Assembly (NCBI RefSeq): GCF_023091745.1
Contig: NC_068912.1
Coordinates: forward strand, 52,007,067-52,071,066
Reading direction: 5' to 3'
From: Budorcas taxicolor
Lineage: Eukaryota; Chordata; Mammalia; Artiodactyla; Bovidae
DNA: 64,000 bases
Positions 30,668 through 42,703 of this stretch are shown piece by piece. The position numbers and the translations under genes were made by a program. Below the pieces are notes generated by a model. The model searched no databases. It was not told the DNA's origin and saw nothing but the letters and a program-made list of their open reading frames with translations. Position 1 is the stretch's first letter. Every line of letters starts with the position of its first letter.

Positions 30668-32589
30668 CCAACACTCATTATCAAGAGATTCAAAGAGGAA
30701 GCAAACCCATTCAGGCCGCAGAGCCCTGGAAAGGATCAGCAACTAGCAACGTGGGAGCCTCTGAGGGCAAGGAGGAGACATGGGGCTGAAAACAGATATT
30801 CTCTGAAATGTTGTAAGAGGAGAACCCTTTCCGCAACCAGGCAGAGGGCTGAAGATTTAATGTGGGAAGGGCTTTTACCAGACTGGTTCCAAACCTCGAG
30901 ACAAGGGAGGCACCAGAAAATGGAAGAGTGTGAGACAGTCTTTGAAAAACAGGGAATTCCGCCTTCTAATTGGTGAGACCTCCAACCCCTTCCCCCATTT
31001 AACTTATGGAACTTGAACAATCAGGTTCATAGAGACTAGGCAGGAATCTAGACAGGAAATTCATCTCTTGGGAGATTGGCCAGCCCACTAGAAAAGATGT
31101 ACCATACTGAGATTTGGGGGTTCTTGAATAAAAAAACGAGTCAGTTGCCTTATCACCCTAATGAAGATTACCAAGCAATAAACTTCACCCATGGTCACAT
31201 AGCTTTTAATCAGTTTTTAATGCTTCAGTTTCAAATATGGTAAAAGAGTCAATGATTATATTCAGGGGAAAATGCAACATAAAAACAGTGGCAAAACTGA
31301 TGGCAAAGAGAACTCAGAGGAAAGAGAGACAAAGCAGGAAGCAAAGGAAAACTAAAAGCAAAACAACAAAAACTCTTCAGAGTCTTCAAAGTAAATCAGA
31401 TGATGTTACATTATCAAAATAAGAACTGATGCTATACAAAGGAACAACTACAGCATAAAAAAATGATTTCTCAATCATGAGTCCAACAAGTGATAAAAAG
31501 AAGGCAGAATGCAGTGAGACTACTTCACAAAGTTATTTAGAGCTCAGCTGACAAAGTCTGTGCCATCCTTGCCATGGAGCTTCCAGTGTCACCCTGGGGA
31601 AGAGAAAGAGGATCTCTTAGAGGGTTTTATGGATCAGGTCTGTAAGTGGCAAGCATCACATTTCATCAGCTAAAAGGGACACAGCCTAGCTTTGTACTCA
31701 GGGAGAAGTATCTGTTTGGGTGAATACATTGTAATATTTGCCACAAGAAGTGTTAGAAGTCAAGTCAGGGAATTATCATAGCAGGCCTGGAAGTTAGCTA
31801 GTCCAGATTCAAGCAGGTGATGGAAGGCTCCTGGAGGGAATGGCTTTAGGAAAAAATGGAACAGAAACTGTATCAGATGCTTAACTGAAAACAAAAGTTA
31901 GGTTCAGGGGTTCTTACAATGTTCTTGTCAGTGTAAGAATAAATTATGATAGTGAAAAATGGCAGATGATAAAAGGAAGGAAATTATTCCCTATAGAAAA
32001 AACAGTGAAGGAAAGAAAGGTCATCATTAAGTAGTGATTTAACCAAAAATTGTAATGTATCTGTTTTGGAAGTGTGATGTAGGGTGAGGGATAATGAGAA
32101 GCAATAGTGCTACATTCTCATTTTCTGTATAGAAAGTCAATGGATAATATATAAAAGTATTGACCTAAAAAGTAGCTGTATAACCCTGTTGGTTAGAAAT
32201 ACAGACATAAATACCATACAAAGTAGCAGAAAACACTTCAAAGGAAGATAAAGGAGATGAGGAAGAGTTAGTGGGAATTTTGAGGTTATTGTTTATAAAC
32301 CTCATACGTTTTGACTCTTGAAACCTTGTCTATGTATCACTTCCAAATAATAATGATACATGTAAATCAGCTATACTTCAATAAGAAAATAATAAGGACA
32401 TAAAAAGTCCATGCGTAGGACCTGCTTCAGGGGTGACTGGATTCAGGAACTCATACGAAGTTATCAGGGCTTGATTTCTCAGCTCTGCTCTCTCTTTTGA
32501 ATTCATTTTTAGTTAGGCCCTTTTCATGGGCACAGGACCTCCTGGCTGTGTTTTTCTTTCCTCCTCCCTCTTCTCTCTTTTTCTCTCTT
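30668..32589. other. Mostly unassigned sequence
   Basis: Nearly 2 kb without a family I can name. Bases 32,340-32,400 (atgtaaatcagctatacttc) resemble the extreme 3' end of an L1. The lysine/arginine-rich frame at 31237-31422 is translation of A-rich DNA. Confidence 0.4.
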
Positions 32590-32815
32590 TCTTATTAAAA
32601 AAGATTTAATTATGGCTACAAAACACACGAGGCTTCCATCTTAACCATTTTTAAGTGTACAGTTTAGTAGTGTTAGGTATATTTACATTGCTGTGCAGCA
32701 GATCTCCAAAAGTTTATATCCCTGACACAAGTCTTCCTTCTCCCATCCCCAGCTCCTGGTACCCACCCTTCTACTTTCTGCTATTTTCTTATAGCTATTA
32801 ATGGCAGCAGAAGGA
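32590..32815 (-). mobile_element. L1 3' UTR fragment
   Basis: ccatcttaaccatttttaag, tgtacagtttagtagtgtta, tttacattgctgtgcagcag and acccacccttctactttctg are typical of a complemented old L1 3' UTR. Confidence 0.65.
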
Positions 32816-33039
32816 AACCTCACTTTCCTGATAAATCTGACAAAAGTCCCAGGATTGTTCCACTAGAGTGACCAGGGATTGGCCAGCATCCCCCAAACAA
32901 ATGGCCTGAGAGTCAAGGATGAGTGGTTGCCCAAGAAGTGCTGACAGCAGAAGGGGCCTTTACTCCAGGCAAACAAAACCAGCAGAGTCCCACAGTGAAC
33001 AGAGGGCGGGCCAGGCTGAGAGAGAGCAGCCGCATCAAC

Positions 33040-33130
33040 CCTCCCATCCCCCACCCCCCTCCCCCAGCCCTACTGCCCCTCCCCTCCCCCACACCCTCCC
33101 ACCCCCATACACCCCCTTTATAAACCCCCC
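33040..33130. repeat. C-rich low-complexity tract (G-rich on the minus strand)
   Basis: Many C runs of 3-6 are separated by one or two bases, for example ccctcccatcccccaccccc. On the minus strand this meets the usual pattern for G-quadruplex formation several times over. A tttataaa sequence lies at the right edge (33117-33124). Confidence 0.9.
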
Positions 33131-33284
33131 ACTGGCTTTAGAACTTACTCTTATCTCCATGACCTATCAAGCAAGCAAGTTTATCTCAACTCTCCAACAG
33201 ACTTTTAAAAATCTCTTTAGTATAAATGTTTTAAGAGTTATTATTCAGATAAGTAGAAAATTCTGATTATTAGTAACTTTAACC

Positions 33285-33370
33285 TTCTTTGGGAATATTC
33301 ATTAGTTATTTTGTTTTTTTCTTTATGAATTGTCTGTTCATGCTCTTTGCCCATCCATGGTATTAATAAA
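33285..33370 (-). mobile_element. L1M 3' region fragment
   Basis: ttctttatgaattgtctgtt and catgctctttgcccatccat are complemented L1 landmarks. Short and degraded. Confidence 0.5.
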
Positions 33371-33984
33371 TACATTTATCAGGCTTCCCAATTCTAATAA
33401 ATGTGTAAAAATATGTTTAAAAATATATCTCACAGAACTTTGTACAAGACTAGAAATTACCTAGTAGCTTACTCTCATTTTACAACAAAGAAAAATAAAG
33501 GATAGAGAAGTCAAGTGTGAAGCCAGCTCGAGAACTTTGTTGGTAATGGATGAAGGAAAAGAAAACCCCATTTGATTCTCTGCCTGTTAGATTATGCAGC
33601 CCTTTCAATAACTCCTGAATTTGGTTTCCCTCAAAGTCACACTTTCTGCCCAGTCACCATTTTCAGGGTTTATAGAGAGCCATCTTTATTTTCCCACAGT
33701 TTGCAGCATTTTTAAAAGGCTAGGGATAAATAGCTGAGATTTGTAAGCTAACTTGAGGCCCCTTGTGATTTTATGCATGAGAGCAATCCCCTCTCCTCAC
33801 CTTGCAAATTTCCACTCCAGCTAGCATTGGACTGTATTTTGCCATTTAAATAATACAAGTTACAGGGGAGAAAAAGATTAATCTTGTAACTCTGTCAAAG
33901 AATGAGAATGAAATGTTGATTTTCTTGCGGGGGAGGGAATGCAAAGGATAGAGCAACCATCTGGCCTCGGTGCCTTTTGGCTTT
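33371..33984. other. No confidently recognised feature
   Basis: Bases 33,440-33,560 may be a very degraded complemented MIR (ttactctcattttacaacaa, agagaagtcaagtgtgaagc). The rest is unassigned. Confidence 0.35.
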
Positions 33985-34047
33985 GCACTCCTGGAGTCTC
34001 CTGCATTGCAGCCGGATTCTTTACCAGCTGAACCGCCAGGGAAGCCC
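33985..34047 (-). mobile_element. Bov-tA SINE head fragment
   Basis: ggagtctcctgcattgcagc and ctgaaccgccagggaagccc: complemented tRNA-like head only. Confidence 0.8.
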
Positions 34048-34621
34048 ACTCATGAAGCTTGGGACCACAAAAGAGATTGAAATTATACCCTGGTTGGAAT
34101 GAAGCATTCGCTGCTCCTCCTGCTGTCTCACTTAGCGTTAGTGATATGGTTGCTGTGTGGGCCAGAGCAGATGTAATTTGTAGAAGAGTGACTGGAGGGC
34201 TTAGTGTTTCAAAATGTAAACTGAACTCTAAAGAACAGGGGGCATGGGCAGGATTTTCTTTCGATGAGGAAATCTCTCCTTCCAGAGTAAACTTGAAGCA
34301 ATTGTGTTTTGTTGACTCTAAGTTTCAAGACTAATCAAGTGTCTACTGCAGTTTGGAAGGCTAACTGCTGAACTCTATTTTCATCTGTGAATTTCGTGTT
34401 TCCTTTTTCCCTGACAGTGTGGACCACTCAAGTGATAATAGGTTAGACAGCTGCCTCAGTTAGACTGCTGTTGGGAGAGTAGATGAATTCTCTTCAGTAG
34501 ATAATAGAGAGGTTTAGAATTATTGAGAGATGGGATTGGAGCTTCAGATGGACAAATCTTCAATGGTAAAAGCAGGAGGGCAGGGCTAGAACTAAAAATA
34601 ATGGCTAGAGCACTTAGTAGG
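34048..34621. other. No recognised feature
   Basis: Unassigned sequence. The 91-codon frame at 34059-34334 has no recognisable domain. Confidence 0.5.
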
Positions 34622-34860
34622 TAGGTATCAGTCATTGCAGGAAACCTTCACAAGTATTATCCCATTTAATGTGAATAACAATCTATGAGGTAGGTACTGC
34701 TGTCTTTACTTCACAGATGAATAAGGGGAAGTTCACAGTAGTAAAGTTACTTGCCCAAAGAAACACAACCAGACTTCTTGGGGCCAGAGCAGGCAGTCTG
34801 ATTCCAGCACCCTGGGCTCTTAGTCTTTCTCTTTAAAGCTCCATGGTTGCCCTGAAGGTT
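34622..34860 (-). mobile_element. MIR SINE
   Basis: The complement of nearly all of MIR: attatcccatttaatgtgaa, ctatgaggtaggtactgctg, acttcacagatgaataaggg, gttacttgcccaaagaaaca and ggcagtctgattccagcacc. Confidence 0.88.
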
Positions 34861-35109
34861 GTATCCCCTGCCCCTGAAATAGTGCATGGCAAATAGGAGG
34901 TGGCCCTCAAATATTAACCAGCTAAATGTATGATTACTCCATGCTGCCTTGGCCTGGGTTAGGATCGGTGTTCTCTGAGAGCCAGGGAGAACTGAAAGCT
35001 GCGTTCAGATGACCTTTCAGACAGTTGTCACAGTCAGAAGCCCTTTTTCTTTCAGCAGAATGAAAATACATATTTTAAAATGGTGGTTATTGTAATTATC
35101 ACAATTAAA

Positions 35110-35470
35110 GTAGAAAAACATAATGACTGAATGTTCAATGGCAGAAGGTTGGTTAAAGAAACCATGGAATGCAATGATGGAATGCTTAACAGCTGTTAAA
35201 AATCAAGTTGTAGAATACCACATGACATAAAATGCATTCTTGATACATTGTTCAAGGGAAAAACCAGGTTACAAAATACTATGTAGAGCATTAGCTCAAC
35301 ACTGAAAGAAAATAAAATAAAGTATTGGTAGTAGTAATTTCTGTGTGACGAGAGTACAGATGGTTTTAATTTTCTTTGTGATGTTTAAATATTTTTTCAA
35401 ATTTTCTACAATAACTATGAATTTCATATTCAGAAAAAAGCAACATGTTTTTCTTTAAAAAGCAGTTGTA
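35110..35470 (+). mobile_element. L1M 3' UTR fragment
   Basis: gaaggttggttaaagaaacc, ggaatgcttaacagctgtta, aaaatactatgtagagcatt and ttcaaattttctacaataac match an old L1 3' UTR in sense orientation, ending in an A-rich segment. Confidence 0.7.
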
Positions 35471-35527
35471 ATCAGATTTTGATTCTTGTTTTCATATTTA
35501 AGATATGAAGTTACAGTTTAATGAAAG

Positions 35528-35770
35528 ACAACATAGCGTAGCTGGTAAGAACATGGTCAGTGGAGCCAGACTGCAGTGTTCAAATCCCAGCTGTACTGTT
35601 TATAAACTGTGTGACTTTGGTGAAATTAGTTAACTTATCTGTGATTCAGTTTCTATATGTGTAAAATGGAGAAGGTATTACTTCCTACCTCAGAGAACTG
35701 TTATGAGGATTGAATGAACGAATATAGCTAGAGTATTTGGAACAGTCAGTATGAGTTCATTATTCGTTTA
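35528..35770 (+). mobile_element. MIR SINE
   Basis: Near-complete MIR: acatagcgtagctggtaaga, cagtggagccagactgcagt, gttcaaatcccagctgtact, gtgtaaaatggagaaggtat and actgttatgaggattgaatg. Confidence 0.92.
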
Positions 35771-35823
35771 TCATTAAAAATTCTCCCAAATTCTCTTATC
35801 CCACCTTTAAAAATGCAGAAGCA

Positions 35824-35992
35824 GAGGACTTTGCTGGTGGTCCAGTAGTTATGACACTGTGCTACCAATGCAGGGGGCCCAGGTTGGATCCCTGGTCAGG
35901 GAACTAGTTTCCATATGCCACAGCTAAAGACTGAAGATCCCACGTGCTGCAATTAAGACCCAGTACAGCCAAATAAATAAATAAATAATTTA
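35824..35992 (+). mobile_element. CHR-type tRNA-Glu SINE
   Basis: aggactttgctggtggtcca head, ggttggatccctggtcaggg B-box region and agccaaataaataaataaat tail. An approximate target duplication, aaaaatgca, is seen on both sides (35809-35817 and about 35,993-36,001). Confidence 0.9.
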
Positions 35993-36001
35993 AAAAATGC
36001 A

Positions 36002-37289
36002 CAGGCTGAGGTGCACCTAGGTCATGAATTTTAAAGTTCAAATGTGTGACTAGGATATGCCAAAGAGGACCCCAGGAAGAGGTCCAACTGAACCTCCCAG
36101 GGCTCATGATCACCATGAAAATAAGTAGATTTTGCAAAAATTCAGATTTATTATGCCCTCACTTATTAGCTGAATTAGCAAAATATATTAATAGTTAAAA
36201 CTGGGGGAAAATTAAAATACAAGGGAGAGATAATTCTTCCCATCTCAACCCTCAAATCACCTTCTACCATGATTCTTGCCCTCCGTATGTTCCCCAAATA
36301 TAAGTCACCTTATATTGTGAACCTTCAAATTCATGTCTTCTGTCTCACTCGTCATCCTTCATCCTTCACATGCCCCTCCCCTCAGCTAGCACCCCACTCT
36401 CACTCCCTGGTCCAACTTTAATGACTGACCGCCACACAGAAGAGGCTGAATTCCACGCCAGCCTGCAATAGCCTCTGACCTCTCCAACTTCTGAGGTCCT
36501 GGGAAAGGGAGCCTGAACATGACCCTGTCAGGAGAGTGGGAAGTGGCAGTGAGATGCCCCCAGAGGACCTGCTCCCAGGCTGGCCTTATCCTGGTGTGCA
36601 GGCTGGGATTTCCTGCCCGGAAGCACCAGGCCTGGACACAATGGGAGTTATCAGTAACCATCGGGGGATCGGGACCATGGTGGGAGCCCTTCACTTAGCT
36701 ATGGGTTTTCCAGGCCTTTCCTGTGTGAATCTTTACTTCCGTGGAAGCTCTTGTTTTGATCTTTTTCAAGATGGAAGCCCTTCCCCCAGCTTCCCACTCT
36801 CTGTCGCTTTGGGTCAGCTGTGTTTTACTTTTCATCCTTCGGGTCCGCCTTTGGATCTAAGTCAACTGAAGATGGTAATGAGCAGAGTCTGGATAAGGAA
36901 AGTGTTTCCACCCTTTCTAGATCTTTTTTTCTTTTTAAAATTATAGGTGAAATTAATGTATTAATTGTCTTTCATGATGACAATAGTATCATCCATCAAC
37001 TGAGAAAATTAATAAATTATACCTGTACTGAGGTTTACATTCTTAATCTAAGAGATTATTTGGCTTATTTAACAATATTCATAAGAGGGTCTTTTTATAT
37101 TAAAAACAAAAGATTTTTTTTTTCTAAGCTCAATAGTTTACTTACAGGAAAACATTTTAGAGGAAACAATTAATTATGTTGCAAGTCTTAATGGTACAAA
37201 CAGCAGGTTTGCTTTAAAAATCTATGTTGCAAAATAATAACTCATTTACTGCATTCTTAAGTTATGTATCAAGTGGTTTGTAAGTGGTT
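36002..37289. other. No recognised feature
   Basis: Unassigned. The frames at 36536-36946 (plus) and 36386-36694 (minus) lack recognisable domains. The sequence becomes AT-rich after 36,900. Confidence 0.45.
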
Positions 37290-37470
37290 TGCTCATGTTA
37301 GCTTGTTCAGTCCCCAGGACCACCTATTTTATGAATGACAAAACCACTCCTCAGAGAGGCTGAATAACTCACTGAGATCACTTAGGGTGTAAATGTCAGA
37401 GCTGAGTTTTGAACTCTGACTGTGTGACCACAAGGTTGGTGCTTTTAACCCTACACTCTACTGCTGCCTC
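37290..37470 (-). mobile_element. MIR SINE
   Basis: tatgaatgacaaaaccactc, ctcagagaggctgaataact, agctgagttttgaactctga and gtgcttttaaccctacactc: complemented MIR. Confidence 0.8.
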
Positions 37471-39834
37471 CAAAGTAGCTGAGACCACTCATATCCACCA
37501 GTGATCTCAAATATTATTGTTGTATTGGATGTGGCTTTAGGTCTGAAAACTTATCTCCCCTGCCATACCCCCTCCATACTAACCCCAGTCAGTTTCTAAA
37601 AACTTACCTCGCCCACAGGGCTTCAGCATCTCTAAGCTCAGAAAAGAAGAAAAGATGACGGCATTTGTTCCCACAGACTCCCTGTATTTCAAAAGATGAA
37701 ATAAATTAAACCAACCTACAAAGAAAGTGTCAACAAGTTAAACAGCATATGATTTTTCCAATGTGTATATCTGTATATGTGATAATATATGTGTATATGT
37801 ATAAGAGCAGATACTTTCCAAATAATACTTAGGATGTTCCTATCTTTCCAGACTTTTCTATCCTCATCTAGCTATAAGGTCATTGAGTGTTGCCAATTCT
37901 TACTTCCCGAGTTGGATGTGGGAAAAGAGAAAGCAAAGCAAAGGAAAAGAAAGGAGGAGGCAAGGAGAAGGAGGAAGAAAGTGCTGCTTAGAAATAGAGG
38001 TACGGGGTTAAGACTACCCAAGGACAACACACTGTCCCTTCCTTTCAACCTTGGATTCCTCAGCAGCTGTCCCTCTGTCCTCTCCTGCAAGAGGGTGAGC
38101 TGCTATGGGCAGTGAGCCCCACACCAAGGGAGGCAGCCGGGTCTGGGGGACCCCTGGTGGGAGGCCTGCTCTGACTCAGAGGGGATGGGCCAGACCTGCA
38201 CCTCCCTGTTTGCACTTGGATTCCACTGGGACCCATTGTACAATGACTCAGATCAGTGCTCACTTTCCCGCGAAGCCTGAGGGATGGATGTCAGTGCCTG
38301 CTCTGGGTTAACACCCCAACAGTCAATTTAATGTACTTAATTAATTTTTGTGATATCCAGCCAGCGGCCTGAGGGGTGTGGATCTCTGAGATCATCATGA
38401 CACATGTGCCTGCAGCTCCTTGGGCTCTGCAGTCACTGTGGTTTCCATGGGACCTTGAGTCACATGCAAGGCCACTGGTGTACTTAGAAGAGCACCATCC
38501 CAGAATGTGGCCCATGTGAGCACCCGGAAGGGAGGAAATGCTGTGCATCAGAGGAGCCATCCTGCAGCACCCCCGGGTTAAGTGACCTCATGCAAGTGGG
38601 GGCCTCTGTGGCCTCCACAGAAAAAAGCAACTGTGGGTCCTTTGGGGGGCACTGTGAAAGTCATGCACCTTGGGGGAGCTTGGAGATTTTTCAGGGAAAT
38701 CAAAATTTATTGACCAAGGACCCTAAGATTTCCTGGAGAGTTCTGAGTTTTGGTCAGGTACCCTTGTTCCCAGGTCTCAGATAGTCTGCCCAGGGTTTTG
38801 TGAAATTCGTGGTCTAGAAGCTCTGGGGTGACTGTATATTGGGAAATCACTGCTATCCAGCAAATCCTTGGAGGCCTTGTGACCCCGATAAGGAAAAAGT
38901 CTAGTGCTAGACTCAAGTGTTGCTTCATTCAAGTAAATGGCCTCAATTCAACCACGATGAGGAAATTCAGCTTTCTCTGTGGGGACGGCTCCAATTAGCC
39001 AGATACAGAAAAGTTGGATGACCAATGATACCAACTCATGCACGCCTAAGGCCCAAGGTGGGGGGTGGAGGGTGAGATCTGAGGAAGGGCTGTTCCCATT
39101 TACCAGGAGCACCACTGCCCCAGCTTTCTCCCTTTTCTCTGACCACTCTTGTCTCCTAGCACCCTTCCAGAGGCAACCCAACACCGTCTTCCCCTGCCTA
39201 GAGTGGCAGCAAGGGCATTCTCCCTGGGTCAGCTGGGTCAGACCAGCCTACCATCTCCAAGTTCAACATACGCTGTATTCAACACCAGGCCCAGTTCTTG
39301 TGGCTGAGAGGACAGAGCCCTCTGCCTGCCCCCATGACCTCCTGACTCAAACACCCACTCGCACCAGACAGTGGATAAAAGTTGCTCTTTCCCACAATTA
39401 GCTCTTGAGGTCTTTGGTTCTTTATGTCCAGTTCTCAATACAGTAAATTCCAGCTGTGCTTAAAAATGAAACAGGAGAAAATGGTTTAGAAGACAAAGGA
39501 CAAAGATTTTTTCCCTCTTCTTCAGATGAAGGATGATTGTAAGGACAGAGCCTGGTCTTTAAGGATTCTTTGGTTTAGGTAATGTGTGCTTGGGGAAGTC
39601 ATAATCTTTTCAAGGGGCTTTTCCACTGCATTGAAGAAAGTGCCGTAGCTCCATTTGGGAAACAGGGGCATGCGAAAATAAAGAGGTACAGTCATTTCAC
39701 AGCTTCAAATAGGAAATAAAGACTGGACTTGAAATTCTTTCAAGTTTTTAATTCTGTTCTACCATGTTCCTCAAGAAGGAGGAAGACCCCCAAGGGGTCT
39801 TCAGTTGTAAAAATCGGTGTCTGGACCATCAATA
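37471..39834. other. Longest stretch without a recognised repeat
   Basis: About 2.3 kb. It includes a purine-rich A/G tract at about 37,921-37,985 and GC-richer sequence at 38,090-39,400. Frames of up to 140 codons (38979-39401) show no domain or splice pattern I trust. Confidence 0.4.
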
Positions 39835-40466
39835 TTAAGTTGGTAGCACCATGTAACAAAAGCTTTAAGAATGCACTTGTACCCAGCAGCTCCACTTCCA
39901 GGAAGCTCTTCTATGAAATTAGAGCTGTGCAAAAAAATAGCTGGGTTCAAACCCTGAGTTGGTAAGATCCCCTGGAGGAAGGCATGGCAACCCACTCCAG
40001 TATTCTTGCCTGGATAATCCCATGGAGAAAGGAGCCTGGTGGGCTACAGTCCATAGGGTTGCAAAGACTGGGACACAACTGAAGTGATATAGCACACATG
40101 CAAGGAAATAGCTAGTGATGTTCATCACAGGGTTGTCTATAATATCAAAAAACTAGAAATGGCCTAAATATCAAACAATAGGGAATACATGATTGTCATA
40201 TATTCATTATTCATGATGTGCTGTTGAAAGCGATGAGAAGAGCACTGTCAAAGAAACAATATATTGTTAAATGAATAGGCGGGCTTCAAGACAGTAGGTA
40301 TAGTATTACCCCAGTTTTAATTTTAAAATATGTATATGTCTCAGAAGACTATTAGTAATATTATTTATGGATAGATTAAATTTTCTTATGTTTCTAAATT
40401 CTCTGCATTGAATATACATTTGTTTTTTAGTAAAAATACATGTACAATAAATGTTACAAAGAGAGT
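39835..40466 (+). mobile_element. L1M 3' UTR fragment, interrupted by a SINE
   Basis: gtacccagcagctccacttc and ctcttctatgaaattagagc on the left, ttgtctataatatcaaaaaa and gaaatggcctaaatatcaaa on the right are consecutive parts of an old L1 end. A Bov-tA separates them. Confidence 0.7.
39943..40105 (+). mobile_element. Bov-tA SINE, 5'-truncated
   Basis: It starts within the B-box region (gggttcaaaccctgagttgg) and continues through the Bov-A body (cactccagtattcttgcctg). Flanked by aaatagct at 39935-39942 and 40106-40113. Confidence 0.9.
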
Positions 40467-40488
40467 CTGCAAGAAAGTAACTAAGGGG

Positions 40489-40880
40489 AATTCCCTGGTG
40501 GTCCAGGTGGTTAGGACTCGGCACTTTCACAGCGGAAGGCCTGGTTTCAGTCACTGGGTGGGGAACTAAGATCCCACAAGCTGTATGCTGCTGCTGCTGC
40601 TAAGTCGCTTCAGTCGTGTCCAACTCTGTGCGACCTCATAGACGGCAGCCCACCAGGCTCCCCCGTCCCTGGGATTCTCCTGGCAAGAACACTGAAGTGG
40701 GTTGCCGTTTCCTTCTCCAATGCATGAAAGTGAAAAGTGAAAGGGAAGTTGCTCAGTCGTGTCTGACTCTTAGCGACCCCATGGACTGCAGCCCACCAGG
40801 CTCCTCTGTCCATGGGATTTTCCAGGCAAGGGTACTGGAGTGGGGTGCCCAGTGGAGCCAAAAAAGAAAAAAGAAAGATT
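40489..40880 (+). mobile_element. CHR SINE split by a Bov-A dimer
   Basis: aattccctggtggtccaggt head and ggggaactaagatcccacaa on the left. Its tail, gagccaaaaaagaaaaaa, reappears at about 40,856-40,874 after the insertion. Confidence 0.85.
40589..40858 (-). mobile_element. Bov-A2-type dimeric SINE with (GCT)n
   Basis: Two complemented Bov-A units in tandem: ttcagtcgtgtccaactctg (first) and ttgctcagtcgtgtctgact (second), joined by gaaagtgaaaagtgaaaggg. A short GCT trinucleotide run precedes the first unit. Both units are well preserved. Confidence 0.93.
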
Positions 40881-41180
40881 CTAAGTACTGGGAAACAAAG
40901 AGTGTGGCTACTTGTGGATCTTGTTTAACAGCCTTAGCAAGGACCTGGATAAGTCATTTAATTTATCTCTGAGGTTTAAAGCTTTCTCACCTTTCCATCA
41001 CCCAGGCTTGGGGAGAGACACAATTACTGTTGGGACGAATCTCTCAAAGTTTAATAGTTTTATAAATACCTTATTCTCAATACTATTTACAGGATCCATA
41101 CTTTACTTTCCATAATTCTCATAACAGGAAGTAGTAATAACAATAATAGCTGAAATTGAGTCATTAATTTCTATTAACCA
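40881..41180. other. No recognised feature
   Basis: Unassigned sequence. A pyrimidine-rich stretch lies near 41,000. Confidence 0.4.
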
Positions 41181-41390
41181 GGCTCTATGGCTCAGATGGT
41201 AAAGCATCTGCCTGCAATGCAGGAGACCGGGATTTGATCCCTGGGTTGGGAAGATCCCCTGAAGAAGGGAATGGCAACCCACTCCAGTATTCTTGCCTAG
41301 AGAATTCTGTGGACAGAGGAGCCTGGCAGGCTGAAGTCCATGAGGTCACAAAGAGTCAGACCCAACTGAGAGACTAACACACACACGGTA
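41181..41390 (+). mobile_element. Bov-tA SINE
   Basis: ggctctatggctcagatggt head, gggatttgatccctgggttg, caacccactccagtattctt and a gagactaacacacacac tail. Confidence 0.93.
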
Positions 41391-41464
41391 AGTAAACATT
41401 TTACATATATAAACCCATTTTTATTTCTCCTTTATTGACTTCCTTCTTTCTGTCATATGTCCCA

Positions 41465-41970
41465 CGGGGTCTGCTAGCAAATTCTGCAGATGCTAATTAA
41501 TCACTCCTCACCACCTCCCTGGCCACTCTAAGCCACTTTACTCCCTTGAGCCTGGGTCACTGCAACAGCCTCCCAACTGGTCTTCTTGCTGCTCTCTGCC
41601 TGCAGTCTGTTAAAATGTAAATCAAATAATTTAATTAATCGGCTCACTTATAGCTCCCCTTCCGGCTCAGAAGAAAAGCCATAATTCTTACAACAATCTG
41701 TAAGATTCTACATGCGCTACTCTTCCTTTGTACTCCCCTAAAACACCTTAAAGAATCTGCCTGCCATGTGGGAGACCTGGGTTTGATCCCTGGGTTGGGA
41801 AGATCCCCTGGAGAAGGGAAAGGTTACCCACTCCAGTATTCTGGCCTTGGAGGATTCAGGGGGTTGCAAAGAGTTGGACATGGCTGAGTGACTTTCACTT
41901 TCAAAACACCTTACCCTCTGACCATGTCGTCTTTTACCCTACAGCTCCATCACTAAGTTTTGCTGAACTG
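41465..41970 (+). mobile_element. L2 LINE fragment, split by a SINE
   Basis: gggtcactgcaacagcctcc, caactggtcttcttgctgct and aaatgtaaatcaaataattt lie left of the SINE, and cttaccctctgaccatgtcg right of it. Confidence 0.65.
41751..41902 (+). mobile_element. Bov-tA SINE, 5'-truncated, 11-bp target duplication
   Basis: It starts at aagaatctgcctgccatgtg, inside the tRNA head. Flanked by aaaacacctta at 41740-41750 and 41903-41913, so the 5' end is a genuine truncated integration. Confidence 0.94.
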
Positions 41971-42683
41971 GCTTTCTTTTTTATCCAATTTATATTAATG
42001 TATTTTAAAATAAAAAATGTATACATTTAAGGTATATACTATGGTGATTTGATATCTTATATTCCTAGTGAAATGATTACTACAGGCAAGGAATTAATGT
42101 AGCATCTCCTTACAGCTGCAGTTTTTTTGTGGATGTGATGTGTGCACCTGAAATCTACTCTCTCAGCCTATTTACAGGTTGATACGATATTATTAGTATA
42201 GTCCTATGCCTGTACAGTAGGGCTCTAGATTTAATTCAATTCATCCTACCTGATTGCACCTTTGTACCCTTGACTAGCATCTCCCAATTCCCAACCCCAC
42301 CCTTCCAGTCCTTTTGTACCCGCTGCTTCTGTAAGTTCCACACTTTTTTTTTTTTAGATACACATGTAAGTTAGATCATACAGCATTTGTTTTTATCTGT
42401 CTTACTTATTTCACTTAGCATAACGTCCTCCAGGTTCATCTATATTGTAGCAAATGGCAGCATTTCCTCCTTTCTCTGAGTTAAATTTTACTTATATATA
42501 AAAATATACATATATAACATCTTGTTTATCCATTCATTTGTCAATGGATACTTGGGTTGTTGCCAAGTCTTTCCTTTGTGAATAGTGGTGCAATGAACAC
42601 GGACGTGCAGATAGCTCTTTAAGATCCTGGTTTCATCTTCTTTGGCTATATACTTAAGAGTGGGATTGCTAGATCACAAGCTA

Positions 42684-42703
42684 GTTCTTCTTCTTCTTCT
42701 TCT
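42684..42703. repeat. (TTC)n microsatellite
   Basis: About six TTC units within the L1 3' UTR. Confidence 0.9.

Noticed and set aside
31237..31422. Lysine/arginine-rich small protein
   Set aside because: It is the translation of A-rich DNA with no other sign of coding.
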